Of a DNA stretch of 51,442 nucleotides, positions 16,339 to 24,406 are shown in pieces. The position numbers were made by a program, and so were the translations under genes. The stretch comes from Clostridia bacterium. Its GTDB lineage: Bacteria > Bacillota > Clostridia > Christensenellales > Aristaeellaceae. Position 1 is the stretch's first letter. Each line of letters opens with the position of its first letter. The stretch is from contig JAGBDL010000168.1 of the NCBI GenBank assembly GCA_017937505.1, positions 1-51,442 of the forward strand, in the 5' to 3' direction. Below the pieces are notes generated by a model. The model was given only the letters and a program-made list of their open reading frames with translations. It had not been told where the DNA came from and searched no databases.

Positions 16339-16758
16339 TTATTCCTTGCTCCCGGCAAGATGGAGAAGCTCCAGCAGGTTTTCCTCTTTGATCAACGCAA
16401 TCCCCTGGCTCTCATCCCCGATCACAATCAGGTTATCCCCTGGCTTGATATGGAAGATCGCTCTCGCCTTGGCCGGAATCACAACCTGCCCTTTTTCGCC
16501 CACCTTGACCAACCCAAATATGTGCTTGCCCTTGGGCGGAATTCCAAGTCCCATTCCGGTTGATTTTTCATAGCAGATCAGATCGTCCACCGTAATGCCG
16601 AATACATCGGCCAGCGCCTTGCATTTTTCAATATCCGGCAGGGATTCGCCCGTCTCATATTTAGAGATGGTCTGCCTGGAAACGCCGATTTTATCGGCCA
16701 GCTCCTCCTGGGACATCGCGTGAACCTTTCTCAACTCCATCAGGTTTTCCGCAAACAT
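16339..16758 (-). CDS. XRE-family regulator fused to an AbrB/SpoVT-like domain
   Basis: The 139-residue protein has two DNA-binding modules. Residues 1-60 form a Cro/C1 helix-turn-helix (MSQEELADKIGVSRQTISKY, then GITVDDLICYE). Residues 82-125 form a SpoVT/AbrB swapped-hairpin domain (VGEKGQVVIPAKARAIFHI, then KPGDNLIVIGDESQGIALI). GGAGGAGG precedes the ATG at 16758, which lies inside the 3' end of the acyltransferase gene (19-base overlap), so the two genes are co-transcribed. Its targets may include its own operon or the DUF4097 gene downstream (inference). Fusions of this kind occur in Clostridia. Confidence 0.88.
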   Translation of the reverse strand: MFAENLMELRKVHAMSQEELADKIGVSRQTISKYETGESLPDIEKCKALADVFGITVDDLICYEKSTGMGLGIPPKGKHIFGLVKVGEKGQVVIPAKARAIFHIKPGDNLIVIGDESQGIALIKEENLLELLHLAGSKE

Positions 16759-17825
16759 GATTTTCCTCCTCCAATGCCGCAGATGCACCATCTCAAAACC
16801 GGGATGCGGCGAATAATTTCGTACAGGACAAGCGCTCCGGCAAAGGCGGCCGCGCCCACCAGCAGGTACATGACCATGGGCGGCAGCGTGGTGTAGAGAT
16901 GCAAATACCACGCGCAGGCCGCGAGGGGCATGTAGTGGAACAGGTAGAGTCCCCAGGCTTTCCGGCTCATCAGGCGGGAGAACGCGTTTTGGAAATTGCC
17001 CCACTTTTTCATGACCGCGAGAACCGCCAGCGTGGCGATCCAGGCGTAGACGTTGCACAGGAGCGTGTCAAGCACCTGGTGCTCCGCATAGGGCGCGCCC
17101 CAAAAGACGGTCACAAAGCCTATGCCAAGTCCCAGCGCCGCCAGGGAAAGGGGAAGCCACCATTTTTCCAGCCTGTCCATCACGGCATCGTGGGAAAGGA
17201 TCAAGTACCCCAGGAAGAATCCCGCGCCGTAGATGCCGAAACGGTACACGACGATCACCGGCGTGTTGAGGATCTGAGCGGCGCCCCAGATCACAGGGGT
17301 CAGGCAGAGCAAAACAGGCAGATTCGCCTTTTCACACAGCCCATAGAGCCTGTCCTTCCCGATTTTGCGGAGGACAAGCAAAAGCAGGGAGAATACCCAG
17401 AGCAGCTGGATGTACCACAGGGGGCCGATGCCGCTGAATGCCATGATGACAAACAGAACCGGCTTGGGTACGGCGGCCATGCTTTCAAACGCGCCGCCGA
17501 TCCTCATGTTGAAGTAGCCCGCAATCCAGAAAAAGACAAACAGACCTATCGTGGACGGAACCAGCAGCTTCGTCGTCCTGCTTTTCAGGAACTCCCTTAC
17601 CGAATGCTGATTGAGATAAAACCTTGCGCTCATGCCGGAGACGACAAACAGAAGCAGCATAAACCAGGGATAGACGACATACAGAAAGGCATCCTGAACC
17701 TGAACCGGTGCAAAGGGTCCGATCGCGCCGCCGATCCCTACGCCATTGAACATATACAGCACATGGTAAATCACAACGAGGATGACCGTCATCCATCGGA
17801 TGTTGTCAACGTACGTTTTTCTCAT
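16740..17825 (-). CDS. Acyltransferase-3 family integral membrane protein
   Basis: The 361-residue protein has about ten hydrophobic segments. It starts with YVDNIRWMTVILVVIYHVLY, in which the Asp-Asn-x-Arg and the membrane-embedded His fit the acyltransferase-3 (OatA/WecH/NolL) signature, and it continues with VSGMSARFYLNQHSVREFLK. Members move acyl groups such as acetyl or succinyl onto extracytoplasmic sugars or lipids; the acceptor is unknown. The Met at 17825 has AAAGGTGG at good spacing; the frame is open further upstream without support. It overlaps the start of the XRE-AbrB gene by 19 bases. Confidence 0.88.
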   Translation of the reverse strand: MRKTYVDNIRWMTVILVVIYHVLYMFNGVGIGGAIGPFAPVQVQDAFLYVVYPWFMLLLFVVSGMSARFYLNQHSVREFLKSRTTKLLVPSTIGLFVFFWIAGYFNMRIGGAFESMAAVPKPVLFVIMAFSGIGPLWYIQLLWVFSLLLLVLRKIGKDRLYGLCEKANLPVLLCLTPVIWGAAQILNTPVIVVYRFGIYGAGFFLGYLILSHDAVMDRLEKWWLPLSLAALGLGIGFVTVFWGAPYAEHQVLDTLLCNVYAWIATLAVLAVMKKWGNFQNAFSRLMSRKAWGLYLFHYMPLAACAWYLHLYTTLPPMVMYLLVGAAAFAGALVLYEIIRRIPVLRWCICGIGGGKSCLRKT

Positions 17826-18268
17826 ATTTGTTCCACCTTTGCTATCATTTTTAACATCATGGTAGCACGAACTCCGCCAACCTTCCACCAGGGAAAGCTG
17901 ACAGTTCCGCGTGGTTTTTGTTAAAAAACGTGGCAAAAGTGCCCGGTATGCTGCTGTTCCACATGCGCAGCAGCCGTGATCTCAAGCTCTCTTATACGAG
18001 TTCGCAGCTAAGTGAAGTGAGACGTTGCTCATGTACGCTAAACGGAATGAGGCAAAGCCAGGGCGGAAAAGGCGCTGCTCGGATGAAGCTATTTGTAAGA
18101 ATCCGTATGATAGGTATTTTCGCCTCCTTTGGAGGTTTTCCTTTGGCAGACAGCACTTCTCCAATATAAACGCCAGAATGATTGAGCTCCTCCCTGATCC
18201 ATTCATCTCCGGGCTTCCGCGTCAGAAATTGCAGCCCATTCGTCATGGAGAAAAGCTTCAGAAAAGGC
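17826..18268. other. Intergenic stretch without a supported gene
   Basis: About 440 bases lie between the acyltransferase start and the tetR promoter. It should hold the acyltransferase promoter, but no clear -35/-10 pair was identified. A minus-strand frame of 84 codons (17992-18246) exists without a ribosome binding site and is not accepted. The base composition is less GC-rich than in the neighbouring genes. Confidence 0.6.
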
Positions 18269-18297
18269 TTGAAAGCTAATGAACGTTAGCGTATAAT
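18269..18297 (+). promoter_or_regulatory. Promoter of the tetR-flavodoxin operon
   Basis: TTGAAA (18269-18274) and a perfect TATAAT (18292-18297) are separated by exactly 17 bases. The spacer is almost entirely filled by one operator palindrome, and a second one follows the -10 box. Confidence 0.88.
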
Positions 18298-18315
18298 GGC
18301 TAACGGAAATTAGCC
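18275..18315. promoter_or_regulatory. Two TetR-type operators flanking the -10 box
   Basis: Operator 1 is GCTAA-tgaacg-TTAGC (18275-18290), inside the promoter spacer. Operator 2 is GGCTAA-cggaaa-TTAGCC (18298-18315), over the transcription start. Read in the same direction, both fit GCTAACG-nnn-ATTAGC, so one regulator probably binds both. The downstream TetR-family protein is the obvious candidate, which would make it autoregulated. Confidence 0.82.
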
Positions 18316-18335
18316 AAGCAAAGGAGGGGATTCTC

Positions 18336-18962
18336 ATCCATACCAAACAGAAAATCCTTCTGGAAGCCCTTCGCCTGTTTTCGCAGAAGGGATACGACGC
18401 GGTGAGCGTCGAGCAGATCGCGGACGCCGTGGGCATCAAGGCGCCGTCCCTGTACAAGCACTACAAGGGCAAGCAGGACATCTTTGACGCGATTTTTGAG
18501 GAGACGGCGAAGCGGTACGGGGAATTCACGGATTCCATTTCCGTCCATCTGGGGGATTCCGGTCAGGATCTTGCGGTGTTCCGCGCCATCACCGCGGATG
18601 CGCTGGTGGAGAAGGTGCGCTCCCTGATTGCCTACTCCCTCCACGATGAATTTGTCAGCCAGTTCCGGCGGATGGTGACCATCGAGCAGTTCCGCTCCCC
18701 GGAGCTGTCGGCGCTGTATTCCCAGCGGTATGTGGCGCAGATTCAGCAGTACCATGAGGGCCTGTTTCAGCGGATGATCGCGGCGGGCGTGATGCGCAGG
18801 GAGAACCCGGAGCTTCTCGCCCTGATGTACGATGCGCCGATTCTGCTCCTGCTGGGAGAATGCGACCGCCATCCGGAAAAGGAGAACGAAATCATGGACA
18901 CGCTGGAAAAGCATGTGCGGCTGTTCTACCGGCTCTTTCACGAGGAACCGGCGGAAGAATGA
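18336..18962 (+). CDS. TetR/AcrR-family regulator with a non-canonical AUC start
   Basis: The protein has about 208 residues. The N-terminal helix-turn-helix is complete only if translation begins upstream of the GTG at 18402: TKQKILLEALRLFSQKGYDA leads into VSVEQIADAVGIKAPSLYKH. The only well-spaced codon behind the AAGGAGGGG (18321-18329) is ATC at 18336, eight bases after AGGAGG; an ATT at 18330 is too close. There is no ATG, GTG or TTG between the in-frame stop at 18294 and 18402. The C-terminal ligand domain is ordinary. The protein probably represses its own operon through the two palindromes. An AUC start, or an ATG-to-ATC mutation, would lower its level. Confidence 0.82.
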   Translation: MHTKQKILLEALRLFSQKGYDAVSVEQIADAVGIKAPSLYKHYKGKQDIFDAIFEETAKRYGEFTDSISVHLGDSGQDLAVFRAITADALVEKVRSLIAYSLHDEFVSQFRRMVTIEQFRSPELSALYSQRYVAQIQQYHEGLFQRMIAAGVMRRENPELLALMYDAPILLLLGECDRHPEKENEIMDTLEKHVRLFYRLFHEEPAEE

Positions 18963-18975
18963 GAAAGGAAAGCTT

Positions 18976-19500
18976 ATGATTCAGGCAATTGTTTATACAT
19001 CGAACACCGGCAGCACCGGGCAGTATGCCCGCCTGCTGGGGCAGGAGACGGGGCTTCCCGTCTGCTCTCTCACGGAAGCAAAGAAAGCCCTGAACGAAGG
19101 GACTCAGATCATCTATCTGGGGTGGGTCATGGCCGGCGGCATTCAGGGCTATGCGGATGCGGCCAGGCTCTACCGGATCCCCATGGTCTGCGCCGTGGGC
19201 ATGGAGCCTGCCGGAAAGGAGCAGGAGCTTCGGGAGAAAAACGGCATCCCTCAGGATGCTGCGATGTATGTCCTGCAGGGCGGCTATTCTCCCGACAGGC
19301 TGCGCGGAATACAGAAGCTGATGATGCGCATGATCACCGGCAGCATGGCAAAAAAGCTGGCGGCAAAGGCGGACAGGACGCCCGAGGAGGACGATCTGCT
19401 GGAATTGATGCAGCACGGCGGCAGTCGGGTCAGCCCGGAGAAGCTGGCCGCGCCGATCCGTTGGTGCCGTGAGAATTTGGGAGGCGCCGGGCATGAATGA
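18976..19500 (+). CDS. Flavodoxin-domain protein
   Basis: The 174-residue protein begins with the flavodoxin phosphate loop AIVYTSNTGSTGQYA, which would hold the FMN phosphate, followed by a strand/loop pattern with IIYLGWVMAGGIQGYADAAR. It resembles small flavodoxin or HemG-like FMN proteins in Clostridia. It should carry electrons or reduce a small substrate in the cytoplasm. AAAGGAAAG precedes the start, 13 bases after tetR. The 3' end overlaps the DUF998 gene by eight bases. Together with the downstream FMN-binding protein it makes a flavin-based redox operon controlled by the TetR protein (inference). Confidence 0.85.
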   Translation: MIQAIVYTSNTGSTGQYARLLGQETGLPVCSLTEAKKALNEGTQIIYLGWVMAGGIQGYADAARLYRIPMVCAVGMEPAGKEQELREKNGIPQDAAMYVLQGGYSPDRLRGIQKLMMRMITGSMAKKLAAKADRTPEEDDLLELMQHGGSRVSPEKLAAPIRWCRENLGGAGHE

Positions 19501-20128
19501 GAAGCTGGCGCGCTATCTGGGCTGGCTAGGGCTGGTCAGCCTACTGTCCTATACCGCCGCAGTCGTCTTTTCTCCCCTCGCCTATCCGGGATATGACTGG
19601 ATGGCGCAGGCGGTCAGCGACCTGTCCGCGGACGCCGCCCCGTCACGGGTTCTGTGGAACCGGCTGGGCGCGCTGTATATGCCCTGCGGCATCGTCTGCG
19701 TGACCCTGTGCTGCATAACGGTCAAAGCGCATTTCAACCGGGCTGTTCGGGCGGGTATTTATCTGTTTGCGCTGATGAACTGGATTTCCGCCGTGGGCTA
19801 CGCCATGTTTCCGCTGACCCAGGCCGGAATCTCCGGACAGCTTCAGGATGTGATGCACCTGGTCGTCACGGCGGCGGTGGTGCTGCTGTCCATCGCATCC
19901 CTGACGCTCATCGTCTACGGGGGGCTGCGGCAGCGGTCCTGCCCCGCGCTGGGCAGATGGGCGCTGGCCGCGCTGTGCCTGATGCTCGCCGGCGCTGCGG
20001 GGACAGCCGTTCTTCCCCGTGCGTACTTCGGCATCCCGGAGCGGTTCAGCGTATTCGCGTGCGCTGGCTTCACGGCGGTGCTGGGCATTGTTGAGAGCCG
20101 GGGATGGGAAAAGCAGGAGGCTGTATGA
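19493..20128 (+). CDS. DUF998-family integral membrane protein
   Basis: The 211-residue protein has six hydrophobic segments and the DUF998 features YPGYDWMAQAVSDLSADAAP after the first segment, then GIYLFALMNWISAVGYAMFP. The start ATG overlaps the flavodoxin stop and has GGAGG eight bases upstream. Function of DUF998 is not established. Lying between a flavodoxin and an FMN-binding protein suggests a role near a membrane redox process, which is a guess from context. Confidence 0.85.
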   Translation: MNEKLARYLGWLGLVSLLSYTAAVVFSPLAYPGYDWMAQAVSDLSADAAPSRVLWNRLGALYMPCGIVCVTLCCITVKAHFNRAVRAGIYLFALMNWISAVGYAMFPLTQAGISGQLQDVMHLVVTAAVVLLSIASLTLIVYGGLRQRSCPALGRWALAALCLMLAGAAGTAVLPRAYFGIPERFSVFACAGFTAVLGIVESRGWEKQEAV

Positions 20129-20526
20129 AAAGGGTTGGGAAAGCTCTGCTGGTGATCGCGTGCATCATCGGCATCGCCGTTGGCGGCGTTCGCCTTGTGA
20201 TGGATAAGCAGGTCAGGAAGATGGCCACACAGCTGGACGCGGTAGCCGCAGTTGCGCCGGAGCAGGTGGCGGACGGCACCTATGAGGGCGCCGCGGAAAC
20301 CCCGCTGGTGAAGGTCACCGTGGAGGTGACCGTGCAAGCTCACAAACTCAAAGATATCCAGCTTCTCCGCCACGAAAACGGACAGGGCGCACCGGCAGAA
20401 GCCATGATTCCGGACATGCTGAGCCGGAATACCAGCGAAGTGGACACCGTGTCCGGGGCAACCCTGTCCAGCAAGGCCATCCGCGCCGCCGTGCGGGACG
20501 CGCTGGCAGAGGGAGCCGCGAATTGA
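20125..20526 (+). CDS. Membrane-anchored FMN-binding domain protein with a flavinylation motif
   Basis: The 133-residue protein has an N-terminal membrane anchor (LLVIACIIGIAVGGVRLVM), then an FMN-binding domain starting at DGTYEGAAETPLVKVTVEV. The motif DTVSGATLSS near residue 107-116 is the target of the flavin transferase ApbE, with T113 the expected attachment site. Such proteins shuttle electrons on the outer face of the membrane. The start overlaps the DUF998 stop as ATGA and has AGGAGG upstream. No apbE gene is in the window, so it must act from elsewhere. Confidence 0.9.
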   Translation: MKRVGKALLVIACIIGIAVGGVRLVMDKQVRKMATQLDAVAAVAPEQVADGTYEGAAETPLVKVTVEVTVQAHKLKDIQLLRHENGQGAPAEAMIPDMLSRNTSEVDTVSGATLSSKAIRAAVRDALAEGAAN

Positions 20527-20562
20527 GCATTGATCCAATCGGTGGAAAAAGGAATAAACGAC

Positions 20563-20820
20563 ATGAAAGGCAGATTAACGAATCTTCTGAACCGCCTGAA
20601 GGCGGATATCACGCAGGACAACATGACCAAGGCAGGGATTGCAGAGCAGACCGTTCAGCATGCGCTGGCCGGGATTCAGGAGGCCGTGACCCTGAATCCC
20701 TCCCTGCCTGAGGCAGAACAGGAAACACCGCTGACGGAGCATTATGTGCTTGCGCGGTACCGCGGGGACAACGGAAAGAAGCGCGCAGGCCGGCTGTTCG
20801 TCCTGCGGAAAAAGGGATGA
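20563..20820 (+). CDS. Hypothetical 85-residue protein, last gene of the TetR operon
   Basis: The product starts with MKGRLTNLLNRLKADITQDN and ends with a basic strand KRAGRLFVLRKKG. AAAAGGA lies about ten bases before the ATG. No family is recognised. It has no membrane segment and no cysteines. It starts 36 bases after the FMN-binding gene on the same strand. Confidence 0.6.
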   Translation: MKGRLTNLLNRLKADITQDNMTKAGIAEQTVQHALAGIQEAVTLNPSLPEAEQETPLTEHYVLARYRGDNGKKRAGRLFVLRKKG

Positions 20821-21144
20821 TCGTATGAAGAGGAAGCGTGCATCGATTGATATCAAGTTGGCATGATACAGGCTCCATCACCGGCGAAAGGCCGTAAACC
20901 CTCGTGCTCTGTGCGAGGCCGATGCTTTGCGGAGAAATTGACATCACAGAGGACGAACGCTTTGCTGCATGATTGCCCGTGCTCGTTTGGGTGAACCGGC
21001 TTTCACCCGCGCAAAGCCCTGATCTGCATGTTGGACATACTGGTACAAGAAAGCGGGCCGTGCCCGCTCCCACTTCCGAACCGCTTTGCAAAACCAAACC
21101 GCTCTGTGCTCGCTGCACGATTCTTTACGCAATTTCCTATATAG
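20821..21144. other. Intergenic stretch without a supported gene
   Basis: The region contains a perfect small hairpin AGCGGGC-cgt-GCCCGCT (21052-21068). A long antisense open frame crosses it and continues into the 85-residue gene, but it has no ribosome binding site and is not accepted. No promoter or RNA gene was recognised. Confidence 0.6.
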
Positions 21145-21145
21145 C

Positions 21146-21185
21146 AAAAAGGATCCAGGCCGAGTTTTCCCACTCGTTCTGGATC
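21146..21185 (-). terminator. Rho-independent terminator of recN and the super-operon
   Basis: On the minus strand GATCCAG (21185-21179) pairs with CTGGATC (21158-21152), with a nested CGAGT/ACTCG hairpin, followed by CTTTTTG. It closes the recN transcript about 65 bases after the stop and lies between convergent transcription units. Confidence 0.85.
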
Positions 21186-21250
21186 TTCGTTTATTCTGTT
21201 GCCGGCATGAACCTCATGACATTGGCTTTATCCTCTTCTGCACGCTGTTT

Positions 21251-22993
21251 TCACAGGCGATAGGCCTCGCGCAGCGTCTTCTTGCGCGCGTCGGCCTCGT
21301 CGAGCATCGTCATCGCGTGGCGGATGCTGCTCTCGCTCTCGCAGCCTGCGCCGCCAACCATGCGCGCGATCTCCTGTGCTCGGCCGAGCCGGTCAAGGTG
21401 GATCACCGACGTGCGCGTCACGCCGTTCTCGTCGCTCTTCCTCACCAGGAACTGCTCGTCCGCCATCGCGGCGATCTGCGGCAGGTGCGTCACGCAGATG
21501 ACCTGGTGGTGATCGCCGATCTGCGACATCTTCTCCGACACCACCTGCGCCATGCGGCCGCTGATGCCGGTGTCGATCTCATCGAAGACCATGCTGCGCG
21601 GAATGCCCGGCTTCTGCGCCGAGAGGTTCTTGAGCGCCAGCATGATGCGCGAAAGCTCGCCGCCGGAGGCCACGCGCGCCAGCGGCTTCATCGGCTGGCC
21701 GAGGTTGGCGCAGAACATCATCTCGATGCGGTCCACGCCCTGCGCGCTGAAGCGGTCGCTCAGCCGCTCACCCTCGCCAAGCGGCGCAAAGGCCATCGAC
21801 AGTCGCGCGTTCTTCATGCCCAGATCGTGCAGCTGCGCCTCAATGCTCGTCTCAAAGCGCCGGGCCGCCTCCTGTCTGGCGCGCGTCAGCTGCGCGCTGA
21901 TGTCCTGGAGTGCGCGGGTGCTGCTGCGGAACTCCTTCTCCAGCCGCTCCATGGCCTCGTCGGAGTCCTCCAGCTCGCCCAGCTCCGCCTCGATTTTGTC
22001 GCGGTATTTGATCATCTCGCGCGTCGTCGCGCCGTACTTGCGGTTGAGCCGGTGCAGCAGATCGAGACGGCTCTCCACGCGCTCGGCCTCCCGCTCGTCG
22101 TAGTCCATCTCCTCGCGCAGCGAGCTCAGCTCGCCCACCGCGTCCTCGACCTCGTAGCACAGGCCGTCCAGCCGCGCATACACCGCCTCATAGCGGCTGT
22201 CCAGCGCCGCTACCGGTGTAAGCGCGCGCACGCCCTCGCGCAGCAGCTCCACCGCGGAGGATTCACGGCCGCTGCCGGAATCCAGCAGGCTGCATGCCTC
22301 GTCAAACGCCGCCATGATCTTCCCGGCGTTGCGGTAGAAGACCTTCTGCCGCTCCAGCTCCTCTTCCTCGTCCGCCACCAGGCGCGCGCCCTTGAGCTCC
22401 TCGAGCTGGAAACGCAGCATGTCGATGCGCTGCTCGCGCTCGGCCACGCTTTTGCGAAGCCGCGAGAGCTTCTGCGCGCAGGCGCGCCACGACGCATACG
22501 CCTCGCCGCAGCGAGTGAGCAGCGGATGGATTTCGTCCGCCGCGTACTCGTCCAGATAGCCGACGTGGTTCCTGCTGTCCAGCAGCAGCTGGTGCTCGTG
22601 CTGGCCGTGGATGTCCAGCAGCTGCGCGGAAACCTGCCTGAGCGTCTGCAGCGGCACGACCGTGCCGTTGATGCGGCAGATGTTCTTGCCCGCGCTGGTC
22701 AACTCGCGGGAAATCGACGCGATGTCCTCGTCGCCCTCCAGATTCATTTCCTCGAGCAAGGCCTTCACCTTCTCGTTGTCGGCAATGTCAAATACCGCCT
22801 CCACGCGCGCCTTCTGCTTGCCGTTTGCAATCAGCTCGCGGTCCGCGCGCTCGCCGAGCACCAGGTTGACCGCGTCCACGACAATGGATTTGCCCGCGCC
22901 GGTTTCGCCCGTCATCACGTTCATGCCGGGCGCAAAGTCGATGCTCATGGCGTCAATCAGCGCCAGATTGGAAATGCTCAGCTGCAGCAGCAT
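21251..22993 (-). CDS. recN: DNA repair protein RecN (SMC-like ATPase)
   Basis: The 580-residue protein has the expected architecture: Walker A GETGAGKS within the first 40 residues, a central coiled coil (about 160-370), then the ABC signature region ASGGELSRIMLALK and Walker B SMVFDEIDTGISG. RecN is recruited early to double-strand breaks and tethers DNA ends for recombination. GGAGG precedes the ATG at 22993. It is the last gene of the asp23-to-recN super-operon, 27 bases after argR. This argR-recN order is conserved in Firmicutes. Confidence 0.97.
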   Translation of the reverse strand: MLLQLSISNLALIDAMSIDFAPGMNVMTGETGAGKSIVVDAVNLVLGERADRELIANGKQKARVEAVFDIADNEKVKALLEEMNLEGDEDIASISRELTSAGKNICRINGTVVPLQTLRQVSAQLLDIHGQHEHQLLLDSRNHVGYLDEYAADEIHPLLTRCGEAYASWRACAQKLSRLRKSVAEREQRIDMLRFQLEELKGARLVADEEEELERQKVFYRNAGKIMAAFDEACSLLDSGSGRESSAVELLREGVRALTPVAALDSRYEAVYARLDGLCYEVEDAVGELSSLREEMDYDEREAERVESRLDLLHRLNRKYGATTREMIKYRDKIEAELGELEDSDEAMERLEKEFRSSTRALQDISAQLTRARQEAARRFETSIEAQLHDLGMKNARLSMAFAPLGEGERLSDRFSAQGVDRIEMMFCANLGQPMKPLARVASGGELSRIMLALKNLSAQKPGIPRSMVFDEIDTGISGRMAQVVSEKMSQIGDHHQVICVTHLPQIAAMADEQFLVRKSDENGVTRTSVIHLDRLGRAQEIARMVGGAGCESESSIRHAMTMLDEADARKKTLREAYRL

Positions 22994-23020
22994 AGCCGTC
23001 CTCCTGACTGTTTATCCCGC

Positions 23021-23470
23021 TCACTTGATGATGCCGCGGAAGCGCTTCATCACCGCGTCCACCTCTTCATTGGTGCGCACAATCACCAGAATCGTGTTGT
23101 CGCCCGCGATCGTACCGATCGTCTCCGGCCACCTGAGGTTGTCGATCGCCTCAGCCGCCACATGCGCGCTGCCCGGCAGCGTGTGGATGACGATCAGGTT
23201 GTTCGCGCTGTTCATCTCCACGACGGAATCGGAGAGCATGCGGATCAGCCTGTCGTTCATGCCGGCGTCGCTCTTCTCCATCGTCGCATAGCGATAGCTG
23301 CCGTCCTCGGCGAGCACCTTGAGCAGGTGCATTTCGCGGATATCGCGCGAAACGGTGGCCTGCGTGACCACCATGCCGTGCGCACGCAGCGCCTCGGCCA
23401 GCTCCTCCTGGGTCTGAATGCTCTGCGCCTCCACAATCTCGCGGATCAGCGCCTGGCGTTTTGCTTTCAT
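23021..23470 (-). CDS. argR: Arginine repressor
   Basis: The 149-residue regulator has the winged helix-turn-helix in residues 1-70 (RQALIREIVEAQSIQTQEEL, then TQATVSRDIREM with the SR contact) and the C-terminal oligomerisation/arginine-binding domain ending in GDNTILVIVRTNEEVD. It senses L-arginine as a hexamer and controls arginine metabolism genes. GGAGG precedes the start. It lies 24 bases after nadK. Confidence 0.96.
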   Translation of the reverse strand: MKAKRQALIREIVEAQSIQTQEELAEALRAHGMVVTQATVSRDIREMHLLKVLAEDGSYRYATMEKSDAGMNDRLIRMLSDSVVEMNSANNLIVIHTLPGSAHVAAEAIDNLRWPETIGTIAGDNTILVIVRTNEEVDAVMKRFRGIIK

Positions 23471-23494
23471 AGCGGCCTCCTTAGGTTCCCCGTC

Positions 23495-24379
23495 TCACAA
23501 GCTCCACTGCGAAAGCTTGTCCTTGAGCAGCGAAAAATAATTGCGTTGTTCATCAAAGCGGATCAGCAGCGCGTCGTGCGGCGAACGGATGATGCTGATC
23601 TCCTCGTGGTTTCGCATCTCGCAGACCGCCTGGCCGTCCACCGAGAGCCGGATGCCCTCGCGCATCTCCTTCATGTGAATCCTCAGGCGCACGCGCTCGC
23701 TTGCGGAGAGCACGATCGGCCGCGAGGTCAGCGAGTGCGGACAGATCGGGCTGAGCACAAAGCAGTGCACGTCCGGCGAAACGATCGGGCCGCCTGCGGA
23801 AAGCGAATAGGCCGTGGAGCCCGTGGGGCTGGAGAGCACCAGGCCGTCGGCGATGTAGTGATCCACCAGCATGTCGCCCACGAACGCGTCCAGCGCGATC
23901 ATCCGCTGGGACAATCCGCGCGACACGGAGACCTCGTTGGTCGCGTACGAAAGGATGTGCTTTCCGCCGCACTCGCCCTCCACGCGCAGCATCATGCGCC
24001 GCTCAATGCGGTACCGGCCTGTCCTGAGCAGGTCAAGCGCCCTGTCCATCTCCTGCGGCTGTGTCTCCAGCAGAAAGCCCATCCGTCCCAGGTTCACGCC
24101 CAGCATCGGGATGTTGCAGCACACATAGGAATCCAGCGCGCGCAGCACCGTGCCGTCCCCGCCGAAGACCAGAATCAGATCCGTCTCCCCCGGAACCGGG
24201 CGCTCAAGCAGCACGCTGTCCTGCGCGATGCCCGGCGCATGCGCCTCAAGCCATGCCTCGTCTTCCCTGAAAAAGCACGTCTCAAAGCCATGGGCGCGGC
24301 ACAGCTGCGCGCAGCCGCGCACGGCCTCCGCCGCGGAATCCTTGCCCTTGTTGAAGTAAAAGAGAATCCGTCTGATCAA
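23495..24379 (-). CDS. nadK: NAD kinase
   Basis: The 294-residue enzyme phosphorylates NAD+ to NADP+. The diagnostic GGDGT is at 73-77 in LILVFGGDGTVLRALDSY, and the second motif SSPTGSTAYSLSAGGPIV follows in the C-terminal domain. Translation starts at TTG 24379, supported by AAAGGAG nine bases upstream; no better start exists. It lies between tlyA and argR, as in many clostridial genomes. Confidence 0.96.
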   Translation of the reverse strand: MIRRILFYFNKGKDSAAEAVRGCAQLCRAHGFETCFFREDEAWLEAHAPGIAQDSVLLERPVPGETDLILVFGGDGTVLRALDSYVCCNIPMLGVNLGRMGFLLETQPQEMDRALDLLRTGRYRIERRMMLRVEGECGGKHILSYATNEVSVSRGLSQRMIALDAFVGDMLVDHYIADGLVLSSPTGSTAYSLSAGGPIVSPDVHCFVLSPICPHSLTSRPIVLSASERVRLRIHMKEMREGIRLSVDGQAVCEMRNHEEISIIRSPHDALLIRFDEQRNYFSLLKDKLSQWSL

Positions 24380-24406
24380 ATCAGTCTTCTCCTTTAATGG
24401 TCGTTC

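Noticed and set aside
17992..18246. Minus-strand frame of 84 codons upstream of tetR
   Set aside because: No Shine-Dalgarno sequence, no recognised family, and unusual composition; kept as intergenic.
21052..21068. Small hairpin in the recN-side gap as a terminator of the TetR operon
   Set aside because: No U-tract follows on the plus strand and it is more than 200 bases past the last gene.
20609..21118. Minus-strand frame of 169 codons running through the gap before recN
   Set aside because: It overlaps the 85-residue gene of the TetR operon antisense and has no ribosome binding site; long open frames by chance are common at this GC content.
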